A stretch of 64,000 bases of DNA from Ferruginibacter sp. (GCA_013141435.1 JABFQZ010000001.1:1-64000), one strand, 5' to 3'; positions 8,302 through 16,966 are shown, numbered from the stretch's first letter. Numbers and translations are program-made. The notes: generated by a model not told the origin, from the sequence alone.

Positions 8302-9420
8302 ATGACAATTGGAGTTTTAAAAGAACCAACATTCGAAAATAGAGTTTCGCTTTTGCCCGAGCATATTCCCATACTTAAAAAGCTACAAGCAAATATTATT
8401 ATAGAAGAAAATGCAGGCAATAATGCATTTGCCTCTAATGATGCCTACGAAGCCACAGGAGCTAAAATTTGCAATAGAAACGATGTGCTGCAAAATGCAG
8501 ACATTGTTTTATCAATTAATGCTTTAACTGATACCGATATTGTTAATTGCAAAGCAAAAATATTATTTGGGTTTTATCAACCCTTATTTAATGCAGAATA
8601 CATAAAAAATTTAGCCGAAAAAAACTTTACCATTTTTAGTATAGATATGCTTCCACGTACTACCCGAGCACAAAGTATGGATGTATTAAGCAGCCAAGCA
8701 AATATAGCTGGGTACAAAGCAGTGTTGTTGGCAGCAAATTTGTATCCAAAATATTTTCCCATGTTTATGACTGCTGCTGGTAGTATTCCTCCAGCAAAAA
8801 TGCTCATATTAGGCGCAGGTGTAGCAGGCTTACAAGCCATAGCTACTGCCAAAAGATTAGGAGCAGTGGTAGAAGTATTTGATACAAGGCCACAAGTAAA
8901 AGAAGAAGTAATGAGCCTTGGAGCAAAATTTGTAGAAGTAGAAGGAGCTGCCGATGCTACCAATGCTGGTGGTTATGCTGTAGAACAAACAGAAACATTT
9001 TTATTAAAACAAAAAGCTCGTATTGCAGAAAGTGTAGCAAAGAGTGATATTATAATTACTACCGCAGCAATACCAGGCAAAAAAGCACCAATATTAATTA
9101 CAGAAGATATGATTCGGAGCATGAAAAATGGTTCGGTAATTATAGATTTAGCGTCATCTACTGGTGGCAACACATCTTTTACAAAAAATGCCGAAACCGT
9201 TGTTGTAAATGGTGTTACAATTGTTGGCAATTCGGCGCTTGCAGCAAATATGCCAAGCGATGCAAGTAAGCTGTACGGAAAAAACATACTAAATTTTTTG
9301 CAACTTATAATTACAAACGAAGGAGCTATAAATTTGAATTTTGAAGACGATTTAGTAAAAGGAACTTGTGTGGCGCATGGAGGAGTAGTTACAAATGAAA
9401 GGATGGTGCAACTTATTTAA
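8302..9420 (+). CDS. pntAA: NAD(P) transhydrogenase subunit alpha, part 1 (NAD-binding)
   Basis: Soluble NAD(H)-binding domain I of the proton-translocating transhydrogenase, which drives NADPH formation from NADH with the proton gradient. The 372-aa product is alanine-dehydrogenase-like: GVLKEPTFENRVSLLPEH at the N-terminus, RAQSMDVLSSQANIAGY, the Rossmann motif LGAGVAGLQAIATAKRLGA, and an RPQVKEEVMSLGAKFVE segment that contacts NAD. It is the split form: the membrane part of alpha is a separate gene at 9854 and beta is at 10273. A broken unrelated gene lies between it and pntAB. Confidence 0.95.
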   Translation: MTIGVLKEPTFENRVSLLPEHIPILKKLQANIIIEENAGNNAFASNDAYEATGAKICNRNDVLQNADIVLSINALTDTDIVNCKAKILFGFYQPLFNAEYIKNLAEKNFTIFSIDMLPRTTRAQSMDVLSSQANIAGYKAVLLAANLYPKYFPMFMTAAGSIPPAKMLILGAGVAGLQAIATAKRLGAVVEVFDTRPQVKEEVMSLGAKFVEVEGAADATNAGGYAVEQTETFLLKQKARIAESVAKSDIIITTAAIPGKKAPILITEDMIRSMKNGSVIIDLASSTGGNTSFTKNAETVVVNGVTIVGNSALAANMPSDASKLYGKNILNFLQLIITNEGAINLNFEDDLVKGTCVAHGGVVTNERMVQLI

Positions 9421-9464
9421 AGTTGAAAGTTTGAGATTAGTTTTAAAATCTTACACAAATGTAA

Positions 9465-9764
9465 ATGGCGACTGTTAAGAGATTTGAAGATTTAGAGATA
9501 TGGAAAATTTATGCCGAAGGGCATTTTTCTAAAGACTCTGAATTACGAAATCAAATTTCTAGAAGTTAAGGGTCAGTAACGAATAATATTGCAGAAGGTT
9601 TTGAAAGATCGGATAATAAAAAATTTATAAATTTTTTATTAATTGCTAAAGCATCAAAAGGAGAAGTAAGATCTCAACTATACAGAGCATTTGATAGATT
9701 GCATATTTCTACAGAAATATTTGAAACGATAATACTACAAACTGAAATTATAAGTAAAAAATAA
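9465..9764 (+). pseudogene. Four-helix-bundle (23S rRNA intervening-sequence type) protein, broken
   Basis: The frame from the ATG at 9465 reads MATVKRFEDLEIWK, then a shortened middle, then RNQISRS, a TAA stop at 9567-9569, and continues in the same frame with [22 protein letters not shown] and [13 protein letters not shown] to 9762. These are the signatures of the small four-helix-bundle family first known from 23S rRNA intervening sequences. The stop falls where members have a serine, and part of helix 1-2 seems deleted. It inserts between two subunits of one enzyme, so it is an intruder in the pnt operon. Here it is free-standing, not within an rRNA gene. Confidence 0.8.
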
Positions 9765-9853
9765 CTGCTTTCAAAAAATATTTAAAAAAATCGGAATTAA
9801 AAGTCTTTCGTTACACTTAAAAACATTGAACCAAAAACCACCACTCCCAACCA

Positions 9854-10156
9854 ATGCTAAATTTCATTACAACCAACCAGCAAATTATTTACATCGTTAT
9901 ACTTATGGTTTTTGTAGGTATAGAAATTATTGGCAGAGTGCCAAGTGTATTGCATACGCCACTTATGAGCGGAGCTAATGCTATACATGGCGTAGTTATT
10001 ATAGGAGCAATAATTGTAATGGGAAAATCGGAATCAGAAAATTATTTAGCAATGGCTTTGGGTTTTGTAGCAGTAATATTGGGTACAATAAATGTGGTAG
10101 GCGGCTTTGTGGTTACCGATAGAATGTTGGAAATGTTTAAAAAGAAAAAAGGGTAA
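9854..10156 (+). CDS. pntAB: NAD(P) transhydrogenase subunit alpha, part 2 (membrane)
   Basis: 100-aa membrane protein forming part of domain II, the proton channel. It has three to four hydrophobic helices with the family motif VGIEIIGRVPSVLHTPLMSGANAIHGVVIIGA. It is expected to pair with the beta subunit downstream. The 433-base gap from pntAA is filled by a broken four-helix-bundle gene; pntB follows after 116 bases. Confidence 0.93.
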   Translation: MLNFITTNQQIIYIVILMVFVGIEIIGRVPSVLHTPLMSGANAIHGVVIIGAIIVMGKSESENYLAMALGFVAVILGTINVVGGFVVTDRMLEMFKKKKG

Positions 10157-10272
10157 AGTAGTTGGCAGTTGGCCAAGAGCAAATAGCAGAAAAATAAAAA
10201 ATCAAATTCAATAATGAACTATCAAATTGAAAGCATTATAAATTATTCATTATAAAATTATCCATTAAAAAA

Positions 10273-11682
10273 ATGTCATCATCTATTCTTACCATTATTT
10301 ACCTCATAGCTTCGGTTACTTTTATTGTAGGTTTAAAAATGTTATCGCATCCTATTACTGCACGCAAAGGCAATTTGGTAGCAGCATCAGGCATGACAAT
10401 TGCCATTTTAGGAACTATTTTTTTGTATAAAGAAAACGGTGTAGGGCTTCATAATTATGCTTATATTTTTGCTGCTTTAATTATAGGTTCTATAATTGGT
10501 ACACTATCAGCAAAAAAAGTAAAAATGACCCAAATGCCCGAAATGGTAAGCCTTTTTAATGGCATGGGTGGTGCATGTGCTATGCTAATTTCGGTTGTAG
10601 AGTTTAATCATTTTATGCAAATAGAAAATGATGAAAAATATACTACCAATTATAGTATGTTACTTATAATTATTGTGGGTTTAATAATAGGCGCTGTTTC
10701 ATTTGCAGGCAGTATAATTGCTTGGGGTAAATTAAATGGAAAAGTAAAAGATTTTAGTTTTAAAGGTCAGCATATTTTCAATATGTTTTTGTTGTTGATT
10801 ATTGTATCGTTGTCAATTTCTATATTTTACGATTTTGGTGATACAGATTATATTTTTTACGGCATACTTGCCCTTGCATTATTGTATGGTGTATTTTTTG
10901 TGCTCCCAATTGGCGGAGCCGATATGCCTGTAGTTATTTCATTGCTCAATTCGTTTACGGGTGTAGCAGCAGCATGTGCAGGGTTTTTGTACAATAATAA
11001 AGCCATGCTTACAGGTGGTATTTTGGTAGGTGCAGCAGGCACTTTGCTTACTGTACTAATGTGCAAAGCTATGAACCGTAGTTTACTCAATGTAGTTATA
11101 GGTAATTTTGGTGTTAGCAATGCAGCTTCATCAAGTGGTGAACAAGGAGGAGCATACAAAGAAGTTACCATTAGTGATGCTGCAATGCTTATGAGCTATG
11201 CAAAGAAAGTTATTATTGTACCAGGTTATGGGCTAGCAGTTGCACAAGCACAACATACTTGCCATGAGCTCGAAAAAACACTAACCGATAAAGGTGTAGA
11301 TGTAACTTACGCCATACATCCAGTAGCAGGTCGTATGCCTGGCCACATGAACGTTTTGCTTGCCGAAGCAGATGTGGCTTACGAAAAATTAGAAGAAATG
11401 GAAGATGCCAATACCAATTTTAAAACCACAGATGTGGTGCTGATTTTAGGAGCAAACGATGTAGTAAACCCAGCTGCAAAAAAAGACCCATCATCACCAA
11501 TATATGGCATGCCAATATTAGAAGTAGAGCAAGCCAAAACCGTTATTGTAAACAAGCGTAGTATGAAACCAGGCTACGCAGGTATAGAAAATGCATTGTT
11601 TTATCAACCAAAAACGTCTATGCTATTTGGCGATGCAAAAAAAGTATTGCAAGATTTATGTGCCGAAGTAAAGGCTAATTAA
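10273..11682 (+). CDS. pntB: NAD(P) transhydrogenase subunit beta
   Basis: 469-aa subunit with about eight or nine membrane helices (domain II) in residues 1-270 and a cytosolic NADP-binding domain III after that. Signatures: MPEMVSLFNGMGGACAML, GGADMPVVISLLNSFTGVAAA, then GYGLAVAQAQHTCHELEKTL, HPVAGRMPGHMNVLLAEADV, LILGANDVVNPAAKKDP and KRSMKPGYAGIENALF. All expected NADP-site motifs are present. Length is normal. It is the last gene of the pntAA-pntAB-pntB group. Confidence 0.96.
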   Translation: MSSSILTIIYLIASVTFIVGLKMLSHPITARKGNLVAASGMTIAILGTIFLYKENGVGLHNYAYIFAALIIGSIIGTLSAKKVKMTQMPEMVSLFNGMGGACAMLISVVEFNHFMQIENDEKYTTNYSMLLIIIVGLIIGAVSFAGSIIAWGKLNGKVKDFSFKGQHIFNMFLLLIIVSLSISIFYDFGDTDYIFYGILALALLYGVFFVLPIGGADMPVVISLLNSFTGVAAACAGFLYNNKAMLTGGILVGAAGTLLTVLMCKAMNRSLLNVVIGNFGVSNAASSSGEQGGAYKEVTISDAAMLMSYAKKVIIVPGYGLAVAQAQHTCHELEKTLTDKGVDVTYAIHPVAGRMPGHMNVLLAEADVAYEKLEEMEDANTNFKTTDVVLILGANDVVNPAAKKDPSSPIYGMPILEVEQAKTVIVNKRSMKPGYAGIENALFYQPKTSMLFGDAKKVLQDLCAEVKAN

Positions 11683-11709
11683 TTTTTTTAATAAATATAT
11701 TGTTTGTAA

Positions 11710-12060
11710 CTATTCAGTTCCAAAAGTAGTTATTTTATTTAATGCATATAAAACGTTATTTCCATTTTTGATGGAGTTATCAATAATATACCTAATAACT
11801 GTAGATACATTTGCGCTTTGAAGCGATTTAAACTGTGCTGATATTTTCTGATTTACTTTAATATTTCTAATAGCTTTTTCCGTGCCATTATTATCAGATG
11901 TTACATTTGATTGTTGTAAAAAATAGAGGATACACTCCTGTTTGCTAAGAGTTTTTTCTGTAGTTTTTTTGATTTTTGGTGTAGTTCATCTATGGCTTAT
12001 TTTGCCATTGGTCTAACCTTTCAAAAAGTGCATCCCGTTTTATATTTAGGTAATAATAAG
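11710..12060 (-). pseudogene. IS66-type transposase remnant (C-terminal part)
   Basis: The minus strand reads LSKQECILYFLQQSNVTSDNN, then GTEKAIRNIKVNQKISAQFKS and IIDNSIKNGNNVLYALNKI, ending at a TAG at 11710. The DNN..E.AIRNIKV...SGQFKS pattern is the C-terminal end of IS66-like DDE transposases. Further upstream a RDALFERLDQWQNKP stretch is recognisable but a TAG follows it. The N-terminal two thirds is missing. No intact ends were found. Confidence 0.7.
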
Positions 12061-12425
12061 GAGCAGTTATTAATATTTTTTTTGTTTACCAGCATCAAAG
12101 CTGCGATTTAGCTTCAGTGGCGTCGCACATTTCATCAGTGTAACAATAGTCATCTTTTACCAAAGCGTAATAAAAATATAATAGTTATACTATACCTATT
12201 GTGAAAATTAAATTGGTCCACTAAAATCGCTGTGTACATAGTTATCTCTTTTTCCCTGTGTGAAATATTTAATCACATTGGTAATTATAAAGAAAATAAA
12301 ATATTATAGCTCTTATTTAGCCTCCACACAAACTTAATAATTAAACTATTAGAATAGAAAAGTTCAAATAAAAAAAAGAGGCTATCTGTTAGACAGCCTC
12401 TTTTCAATTTATTTTTCAATTGTGT
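12061..12425. other. Gene-free stretch upstream of the ompA-like gene's terminator
   Basis: Holds a reading-frame remnant around 12112-12190 that shares the DEMCDA-EAKS segment with 38663-38761 (see findings), then AT-rich sequence, then the terminator of the OmpA gene at 12374-12404. No intact gene seen. Confidence 0.6.
12374..12404 (-). terminator. Rho-independent terminator of the OmpA gene
   Basis: 14-bp stem (12374-12387 with 12391-12404, one G-U pair) and a three-base loop, followed on the minus strand by a run of T. It lies about 20 bases past the OmpA stop. Confidence 0.85.
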
Positions 12426-13766
12426 TTAGAAATTTCTTACAGCTAATTCTGTTCTTCTATTGCTTGCACGACCTGCAGCAGTTTTATTATCAGCTACTGG
12501 TTTAGTAGAGCCAAAACCTGTAGATTGCAAACGATCAGCAGATATACCTTTACTTACTAAGTAATTTTTTACTGCAGCTGCACGGTTATCAGATAAAGTT
12601 TGATTTTTTGCTTCATCACCAGTATTATCCGTATGGCCATCTACATCAATCATTAAAGATTCATCTGTTTTTAATAAACTAGCAACTTCATCTAAAGCTT
12701 TAAAAGATTTTGGTAATAATTTAAAACTACCAGTTGCAAAAAATACATTTTTAGCAGCATAGTTAATTTTATCAACTACAGCTTTAGCAATTTCAGGACA
12801 ACCTTGGTTACTAGCAGGTCCTTTACGATCTATACATTTATCATCTTCATCATTTACACCATCACCGTCAGTATCTGGTATTGGGCAACCTTGATAACGA
12901 GCAAAACCTTTTACATCTATACATTTATCATCTTCATCATTTACGCCATCACCGTCTGTATCTGGTATTGGACAACCTGCATATTTAGCAAGTCCTGCTA
13001 CAGTTGGGCATTTGTCACTAGCATCTGCTATACCATCACCATCTGTATCAGGGCAACCTTGCAAAGCAACTGTTCCAGCAACATCAGGGCATTTATCATC
13101 AGCATCAACAACTCCATCGCCATCTCTGTCTAATACAACAGGTGCAACTGGTGGAGCTACAGCTTGTGGCTTAGCTTTTCCAATATTTTGTGCAAAACCT
13201 AAAGAATAGAAAAGATTATCTTTCATAACATCTTTAGTTAAAGCAAAACGATATTGAGCTTGCAATATTACGTAAGTAATACTTCTAAGGTTTAGTTGTG
13301 CACCAACTCCTACTGGAGCATATGCACCAAATTTGCCAGTGTACATGCCACCACCAACTCCTAAAGTTGCAAATGGCGCAATCAACGAATTATCTCCATA
13401 AGGTCTAAAGTTTAATGAAGGTTCTAATTCTATACCTACATTTTGTTTATTGTTATTTAGTTCTCCTCTATCTTCTGTAGCATAATCATGAAAAATTAAA
13501 CCAGCACGGGTAGAAAAATCTATTGTTTTAGTTAACCCTTTCCAATATGAAAGCGAAAAACCGTAATCCATATCTTTCAAATTGCTAAAAGTTCTTGTTG
13601 TAGCAGCAGATTTAAAAGTTAAGGGAGTTTTAATATCTAATGCGTTAAAATGAATTCCAAATAATTTTCCTTTTGTAGCAGACGAAAATTTGCTATCTGT
13701 ATTTTGTGCAAATGCACTACCAAACAAAATAATAAGTGAAAATAACAATGTCAGTTTTTGTTTCAT
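12426..13766 (-). CDS. OmpA-family outer membrane protein with TSP type-3 repeats
   Basis: 446-aa envelope protein linking outer membrane and peptidoglycan. It has a signal peptide (MKQKLTLLFSLIILFGSAFAQ), an N-terminal beta-barrel-like region to about residue 200, then about four calcium-binding TSP3 repeats of the form DTDGDGVNDEDDKC (about 210-325). It ends with an OmpA peptidoglycan-binding domain (VDGHTDNTGDEAKNQTLSDNRA, LQSTGFGSTKPV, NRRTEL). Two of the TSP3 repeats are almost identical at DNA level (about 12830-12893 and 12914-12977), suggesting recent duplication. It has its own promoter and terminator, so is probably monocistronic. Confidence 0.93.
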   Translation of the reverse strand: MKQKLTLLFSLIILFGSAFAQNTDSKFSSATKGKLFGIHFNALDIKTPLTFKSAATTRTFSNLKDMDYGFSLSYWKGLTKTIDFSTRAGLIFHDYATEDRGELNNNKQNVGIELEPSLNFRPYGDNSLIAPFATLGVGGGMYTGKFGAYAPVGVGAQLNLRSITYVILQAQYRFALTKDVMKDNLFYSLGFAQNIGKAKPQAVAPPVAPVVLDRDGDGVVDADDKCPDVAGTVALQGCPDTDGDGIADASDKCPTVAGLAKYAGCPIPDTDGDGVNDEDDKCIDVKGFARYQGCPIPDTDGDGVNDEDDKCIDRKGPASNQGCPEIAKAVVDKINYAAKNVFFATGSFKLLPKSFKALDEVASLLKTDESLMIDVDGHTDNTGDEAKNQTLSDNRAAAVKNYLVSKGISADRLQSTGFGSTKPVADNKTAAGRASNRRTELAVRNF

Positions 13767-13847
13767 AAATTCTAATTTTAATTTTTAAAGTTTGTCTTGC
13801 AGAAAGCTCTGTACTCGTAAATCAATTTAATTAATAATACTATATCG

Positions 13848-13878
13848 CAAATATAACTGCTTAATTTGTACAAATCAA
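13848..13878 (-). promoter_or_regulatory. Promoter of the OmpA gene
   Basis: On the minus strand TATATTTG (13848-13855) matches the TAnnTTTG -7 box, with TTG 20 bases upstream (13876-13878), a fit to the Bacteroidetes -33/-7 pattern. It implies a leader of about 75-80 bases. Confidence 0.5.
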
Positions 13879-13980
13879 GAAATTTTAACAAAAAAATAAA
13901 AATAATTTTAGTTCAATATAAAATAAATGTTATATATAGATGTTGCAAGAAATACATTTTTCAACAACAAAATAAATTCC

Positions 13981-13988
13981 TATATTTG
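13981..13988 (+). promoter_or_regulatory. -7 box (TATATTTG) for tRNA-Arg
   Basis: TAnnTTTG match 39 bases before the tRNA. Between them lies a 10-bp hairpin (arms CCAAATAAAA and TTTTATTTGG, about 13993-14021) within the would-be 5' leader. Confidence 0.5.
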
Positions 13989-14027
13989 CAGCCCAAATAA
14001 AAAAGGTACTCTTTTATTTGGAGTTTT

Positions 14028-14101
<74 letters not shown>

Positions 14102-14110
14102 CAAATTTTT

Positions 14111-14133
14111 AAAGCCGCTATTAAAGCGGCTTT
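14111..14133 (+). terminator. Terminator after tRNA-Arg
   Basis: AAAGCCGC (14111-14118) pairs with GCGGCTTT (14126-14133), followed by TATTTTT. Confidence 0.85.
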
Positions 14134-14257
14134 TATTTTTAACTTCTTGACACTTCTCGAACCAAAACTACAGCTTACATTGAAATTCTGAAAAAAATGC
14201 AATTGTTTTGTGATAGCTAAATACTTTCACTTGCAATTGGAATTATTTTTATTACTC

Positions 14258-14272
14258 TTCCCACTGTGGGAA
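14258..14272. promoter_or_regulatory. Palindromic operator of higBA (TTCCCACTGTGGGAA)
   Basis: A perfect 7+1+7 palindrome ending nine bases before the -7 box TATCTTTG (14281-14288). That position, inside the promoter, fits autorepression by the HigA antitoxin, the usual mode for this family. Binding by HigA is inference. Confidence 0.65.
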
Positions 14273-14280
14273 ATAACATT

Positions 14281-14288
14281 TATCTTTG
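14281..14288 (+). promoter_or_regulatory. -7 box (TATCTTTG) for higBA
   Basis: TAnnTTTG match 9 bases before the ATG at 14298. This placement rules out the TTG at 14286 as the toxin start, because it lies inside the box. Confidence 0.6.
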
Positions 14289-14297
14289 CAGAAGAAT

Positions 14298-14594
14298 ATG
14301 AGAATATTTTCTAAAGGTACATTAAGGGCATTTTGGGAAAAGCACCCCGATTCACATATATCATTAGGCTCGTGGTATGAACTGGTGGAGCAAAAGGAGT
14401 ATGAAAATCCCCATGATGTGTTATTAGATTTTCCAAGTGCCGACCAAGTTGGTAATGGACGTATCGTATTTAATATTGCTCATAATAAATACAGGCTTAT
14501 TGCAAAATTCCAGTATTCCATACAATCAGTATTTGTAAGGTTTATTGGCACACATAAGGAGTATGACCAAATAGAAAACATAAAGAACATTTAA
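14298..14594 (+). CDS. higB: HigB-type toxin (mRNA interferase)
   Basis: Predicted ribosome-dependent mRNA endonuclease of a type II toxin-antitoxin system, RelE-like fold. From the ATG at 14298 it is 98 aa: MRIFSKGTLRAFWEKHPDS, then a LDFPSADQVGNGRIVFNI core and KYRLIAKFQYSIQSVFVRFIGTHKEYDQI, matching the HigB toxin family. A start at TTG 14286 is possible but overlaps the promoter box. Toxin precedes antitoxin, the typical HigBA order, with 18 bases between them. Confidence 0.88.
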   Translation: MRIFSKGTLRAFWEKHPDSHISLGSWYELVEQKEYENPHDVLLDFPSADQVGNGRIVFNIAHNKYRLIAKFQYSIQSVFVRFIGTHKEYDQIENIKNI

Positions 14595-14612
14595 TTTAAA
14601 AAAATAGTAGAC

Positions 14613-15002
14613 ATGGACAGCAGTACAATGATGGTTAAACCCATTACCAATAAAAAAGAATTTGAGGAAGCGTCTGCTTTAATAGATAGTTTGGTAGATG
14701 CCGACTTAATCAAAAGCAAAGCAGAAAGGCAAAAGGCCTTGGCTGTATTGGAAGCAGTTACTATTTTGGCAAGCGAATATGAAAAAAAGCATTTTCCTAT
14801 TACAAACCCTGATCCAATTGAAGCTATCAAAGAAAGAATGAACCAACTAAATCTTACACAAAAAGATGTAGCATCCTATTTTGGTGGTCATAACAGGGTA
14901 TCGGAAGTTCTGAACAGAAAAAGAAACCTTACTCTCAACATGATAAAATCATTACACCAAAATCTTAAAATACCTGCGAATATATTATTGAGTTCACGGT
15001 AA
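14613..15002 (+). CDS. higA: HigA-type antitoxin (XRE family)
   Basis: 129-aa antitoxin with an N-terminal helical region that should neutralise HigB and a C-terminal Cro/CI helix-turn-helix (MNQLNLTQKDVASYFGGHNRVSEVLNRKRNLTLNMIKSLH, about residues 74-112). It probably binds the palindrome at 14258-14272 to repress the operon. The start is the first ATG after higB; another in-frame ATG lies five codons on. No other gene follows in the operon. Confidence 0.88.
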   Translation: MDSSTMMVKPITNKKEFEEASALIDSLVDADLIKSKAERQKALAVLEAVTILASEYEKKHFPITNPDPIEAIKERMNQLNLTQKDVASYFGGHNRVSEVLNRKRNLTLNMIKSLHQNLKIPANILLSSR

Positions 15003-15174
15003 TCTTCATTTTTGTATATAAAAGTAAAACTGGCTAAAACCTCAGGGTGCAGATGCCAAATTCTAGCCTGCTTCTTGCCTTACAGAAATATTATGCCACG
15101 CAGAATTCCGCAATTATTTTCAAATCTTCCAAAAAATGGTTCGATATTTGTACCAATGGGTTCACTTTTCTATA

Positions 15175-15202
15175 AAATGGTTACCAGAAACGGTAACCAT
15201 TT
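15175..15202. repeat. 11-bp perfect hairpin with GGTTACC core
   Basis: AAATGGTTACC (15175-15185) and GGTAACCATTT (15192-15202) pair perfectly around a six-base loop. A hairpin with the same GGTTACC-n6-GGTAACC core is at 24747-24774. It may terminate higBA, although no T tract follows directly. Confidence 0.7.
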
Positions 15203-15291
15203 ATTGTTTAAAAAAATATTAAGTAGATTACTTAAATTACTTGGTTATCCAAATTAATTTGTTCTAGATTTAATCTTTATTTCATATAATG

Positions 15292-15299
15292 TAATTTTG
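15292..15299 (+). promoter_or_regulatory. -7 box (TAATTTTG) for the PafA-like gene
   Basis: TAnnTTTG match 14 bases before the ATG at 15314, implying a very short leader. Confidence 0.45.
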
Positions 15300-15313
15300 C
15301 ATAAATATAAATT

Positions 15314-16966
15314 ATGAATTGTAGAAAATATGTAAATTTTTTATTAGCATTTTTACTGTCAATAAACACTTTTGCACAAAAAAACATAAAGCCTACAACT
15401 ACTTCTACAAAGCCAAAAATTGTTATTGGCATTGTAATAGATCAAATGCGTTGGGATTATCTAAATAGGTATAAATCTACATTTGCCGAAGGAGGTTTTA
15501 AACGCTTAATGCAAAATGGTTATAATTTTAATAATACTTTTTTACCATACATACCCACATATACTGCCGTTGGGCATACTTGCATTTATACAGGTGCTGT
15601 GCCTGCTACAAGTGGTATTATTGGCAATAATTGGTACGAAAAAAGCATAAGCAAAAATATGTATTGCACCGACGATAGTACAGTACAAGGTGTTGGCAAT
15701 AACGATAAAGCTGGAAAAATGAGCCCACGTAATTTGTGGAGTACTACCATTACCGATGAGCTTCGCTTAAGCAATAATTTTGAAAGTAAGGTAATAGGAA
15801 TATCATTAAAAGATAGAGGCGCCATATTGCCGGCAGGGCATAGTGCCAATGCCGCTTATTGGTACGACGATAAAACTGGCAAATGGATAACTAGTAACTA
15901 TTATATGCAACAATTGCCAACATGGGTAAATAATTTTAACGAAAAAGATTATGTAACCTCAATGATGGCAAAAGATTGGAACACTCTTCTGCCAATAAAT
16001 AATTATACTCAAAGTACAACCGACGATAAACCATACGAAGCAGATTTGCCAGGTACAAAATCGCATGCATTTCCTTATGAATTATCAAGTATAAGTACTA
16101 AAGAAAAATACAACACTTTTAAATTTACACCTTATGCATCTACATTTACATTCAACTTTGCAAAAGAGGCTATAATAAACGAAAAATTAGGAAAAGGTGC
16201 TGTTGTCGATTTTTTAACAATTAGTATTTCTTCAACAGATTATATGGGGCATACATTTGGCGCAAATGCTGTAGAAACGCAAGATACCTATTTGCGATTA
16301 GATAAAGATATCGCAGATTTTTTAGCTAATTTAGATTTAACTTTTGGTAAAGATAATTACTTAGTATTTTTAACTGCTGACCATGGTGCAGCCCATATTC
16401 CTGCATTTTTAGCCGAACATAAAATACCTGCAGGTGTATTTAGCGAATCTATTTTAGCTAAAGATTTAAACAAAATAATAGAAGATAGTTTGGGTATAAA
16501 AAAAGCCATTTCTAGTTTGCAAAACTATCAAGTATATATTGATTTTAATGCCATACAACTACAAGGAAAAAGTATCAGTTTGGTAAAAGAAATAATAACA
16601 CAAGCTTTAAAATCAAAACCATTTATTACCAATGTTTTTGAAACTGAAAAAATTACCACTACCGCATTGCCAGAACCAATAAAAAGCAGATTAATAAATG
16701 GATATGCACCCACCCGAAGTGGTGATATACAATTTGTAATAAAGCCTGGTTTTTTTGATGGTACAAATAAAGGCACGACACATGGTCTTTGGAATCCTTA
16801 TGACTCACATATACCGCTAATATTTTATGGCTGGAAAATAAAACCTGGCAATACCTACAGAGAAACTTATATGACAGATATTGCACCTACCATTGCTGCA
16901 TTATTGCAAATACAAATGCCAAGCGCATGCGTGGGTAAGGTTTTAGAGGAGGTTTTAATAAAGTAA
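15314..16966 (+). CDS. PafA-type alkaline phosphatase family protein
   Basis: Predicted exported phosphomonoesterase (550 aa). It begins with a signal peptide (MNCRKYVNFLLAFLLSINTFAQ). The alkaline phosphatase superfamily core follows: GIVIDQMRWDYLNRY with the first metal-binding aspartate, PTYTAVGHTCIYTGAVPA with the likely nucleophile threonine, IGISLKDRGAILPAGHSANAAYWYD, TISISSTDYMGHTFGANA, LTADHGAAHIPAF and the late TTHGLWNPYDSHIPLIFYG. This motif set matches the calcium-activated PafA of flavobacteria. It probably releases phosphate from organic esters in the periplasm. No Pho-type regulatory site was recognised. Confidence 0.92.
   Translation: MNCRKYVNFLLAFLLSINTFAQKNIKPTTTSTKPKIVIGIVIDQMRWDYLNRYKSTFAEGGFKRLMQNGYNFNNTFLPYIPTYTAVGHTCIYTGAVPATSGIIGNNWYEKSISKNMYCTDDSTVQGVGNNDKAGKMSPRNLWSTTITDELRLSNNFESKVIGISLKDRGAILPAGHSANAAYWYDDKTGKWITSNYYMQQLPTWVNNFNEKDYVTSMMAKDWNTLLPINNYTQSTTDDKPYEADLPGTKSHAFPYELSSISTKEKYNTFKFTPYASTFTFNFAKEAIINEKLGKGAVVDFLTISISSTDYMGHTFGANAVETQDTYLRLDKDIADFLANLDLTFGKDNYLVFLTADHGAAHIPAFLAEHKIPAGVFSESILAKDLNKIIEDSLGIKKAISSLQNYQVYIDFNAIQLQGKSISLVKEIITQALKSKPFITNVFETEKITTTALPEPIKSRLINGYAPTRSGDIQFVIKPGFFDGTNKGTTHGLWNPYDSHIPLIFYGWKIKPGNTYRETYMTDIAPTIAALLQIQMPSACVGKVLEEVLIK

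Larger units (their letters stand above)
15003..15313. other. Gene-free stretch after higA
   Basis: Contains an 81-codon open frame (15012-15257) without family resemblance, a strong hairpin at 15175-15202, and the -7 box of the next gene. I see no convincing gene. Confidence 0.55.

Noticed and set aside
12804-13133. Plus-strand frames opposite the TSP3 repeats
   Set aside because: Low-complexity shadow of the acidic repeats in the OmpA-type gene.
15012-15257. 81-codon plus-strand frame after higA
   Set aside because: Unusual composition for this genome, includes the hairpin at 15175-15202, and no family resemblance.
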